Assembly: GCA_905480055.1 (NCBI GenBank)
Contig: CAJQOW010000212.1
Coordinates: 1 to 5,113 of the forward strand
Length of the DNA stretch: 5,113 bases
Direction: 5' to 3'
Source: an uncultured Acidimicrobiia bacterium
Lineage (GTDB): Bacteria; Actinomycetota; Acidimicrobiia; UBA5794
Shown here: positions 4,390-5,113 of the stretch, one piece after another
Numbering within the stretch: position 1 is the first letter of the stretch
Layout of the letters: each line of letters starts with the position of its first letter
Notes under the pieces: model-generated
Databases searched by the model: none
Told to the model about the DNA's origin: nothing
Seen by the model: the letters and a program-made list of their open reading frames with translations, nothing else
Made by a program: the position numbers and the translations under genes

Positions 4390-5113
4390 TCAGAGCCCAC
4401 CCCATCGGCCCGGTGGCCAAATGATCACAAACGCCTTGCCAACAACGTCATCGACCGGAATGGGACCAAATACCCGGGAGTCCTGGCTCGAGTTGCGGTT
4501 GTCCCCCATGACAAACAGATGCCCCTCCGGCACGACGCACAGCGTTGTCGAAGGCTCATTGTCGCATCCCTCGATCTCACGCGATGCTGGCAGTGTCGTG
4601 GAACCCGGCTTGATGTACGACTCCTCCGCAAGTGGCTCCCCATTGACGACCACGCCACTGCCGATGAACGTGACCGTGTCGCCGGGAAGACCGATGATGC
4701 GCTTGATGAACTCCGAGCGCGGAGCTGCCACGCCTATCGACTCCAACACGTTTCGCACGGCGCTGTCGATGACCGACTCTTCTGGCTGCTCGAACCCGCC
4801 CCTGGGATCGTCAAACACGATGACGTCACCGCGTGCCATGTCACCGACTTGGTAGGCGAGTTTGTTGACGAGTACCCGGTCGTTGACTTCAAGGGTGTCT
4901 TCCATGGAAGACGACGGGATGTAGAAGGCCTGGAACAGGAAGGTCTTGATCAGGATCGCAACAAGCAGGGCCACGCCAATGAGTAGCGGAAACTCGATCC
5001 AGAAGGGAAGTTGCTTTTTCCCTGCCTTGCGATCGGAACCCGAATCGACGTCGAGATCGGCGGCGGCGTCGACAGCCTCGTCGGCCGTGTCCGGGATGGC
5101 GGCGTTCGATGCC
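4390..5113 (-). CDS. lepB: Signal peptidase I, N-terminus beyond the window
   Basis: Type I signal peptidase cuts signal peptides from exported proteins on the outer face of the cytoplasmic membrane. The 240 residues visible begin inside an acidic, alanine-rich cytoplasmic region (about 1-27) followed by a basic patch (RKAGKK, 28-33). One membrane segment spans about 41-62. The catalytic region follows at once: IPSSSME, where the serine before Met (Ser69) is the nucleophile, and FIKRIIGLPGD with the general-base Lys137. VMGDNRNSSQDSR (about 201-213) is the last conserved box, and the protein ends in PPGRWGGL. Two cysteines (183 and 192) in the extracytoplasmic domain could form a disulfide. 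The frame runs off the edge without an in-frame ATG; a GTG at 4974 lies inside the membrane segment and is not the true start. It is the first gene here of the minus-strand run towards comM-dprA. Confidence 0.95.
   Translation of the reverse strand, partial: ASNAAIPDTADEAVDAAADLDVDSGSDRKAGKKQLPFWIEFPLLIGVALLVAILIKTFLFQAFYIPSSSMEDTLEVNDRVLVNKLAYQVGDMARGDVIVFDDPRGGFEQPEESVIDSAVRNVLESIGVAAPRSEFIKRIIGLPGDTVTFIGSGVVVNGEPLAEESYIKPGSTTLPASREIEGCDNEPSTTLCVVPEGHLFVMGDNRNSSQDSRVFGPIPVDDVVGKAFVIIWPPGRWGGL

Noticed and set aside
1..5113. CRISPR array, tRNA/rRNA genes, riboswitch or large repeats
   Set aside because: No regularly spaced repeats, cloverleaf or rRNA-like stretches were seen; nearly all of the window is coding and no gap exceeds 80 bases.

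Overview
The window looks like chromosomal DNA of a high-GC Gram-positive bacterium (Actinomycetota). The evidence is the minus-strand cluster lepB - yraN - comM - dprA, a small DUF4282 membrane protein, a CxxC zinc-ribbon-like protein of actinobacterial type, and a strong signature of leaderless transcription: a TAnnnT -10 hexamer ending 6 or 7 bases before the start codon of six different genes. Assignment to a class (possibly Acidimicrobiia) is only an inference.

Layout from right to left. Minus-strand lepB (signal peptidase I) occupies 4390-5113 and runs off the right edge. It is followed by yraN (3994-4344, YraN/UPF0102 nuclease-fold protein). An interruption of about 1.8 kb follows: a small plus-strand CPGC...HWHxxC protein (3769-4011), a minus-strand enoyl-CoA hydratase/isomerase of PaaG-like type (2917-3696), a strong probably bidirectional terminator hairpin (2880-2910), and two plus-strand small membrane proteins (DUF4282 at 2568-2858; an unnamed single-pass protein at 2232-2495). 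The minus-strand competence/DNA-processing pair then resumes with comM (700-2166), whose stop overlaps the start of dprA (703 downwards) in an ATGA junction. The rnhB gene often found between lepB and yraN is absent.

The most notable event is at the left edge. The dprA reading frame matches the family up to the FPTR part of its W-x-FP-x-RNR motif, then loses homology and stops six residues later at 74. Seven bases further on, in another frame, a GTG start at 66 opens a reading frame with the N-terminus of a serine recombinase (RAAIYTRIS, including the catalytic serine), preceded by its own TATGAT -10 box. The simplest reading is that an integrative element or prophage encoding a large serine integrase has inserted into dprA, and that the window ends just inside it. 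The host has an intact comM but a DprA cut within its DNA-binding Rossmann fold. The rest of the element and the 3' part of dprA should lie to the left of the window.

How the genes relate: LepB cleaves secretory signal peptides at the membrane. YraN, ComM and DprA belong to the conserved DNA-uptake/processing neighbourhood, with ComM as branch-migration helicase and DprA as RecA loader for incoming single strands. The four genes between yraN and comM have their own promoters and show no obvious functional link to them.
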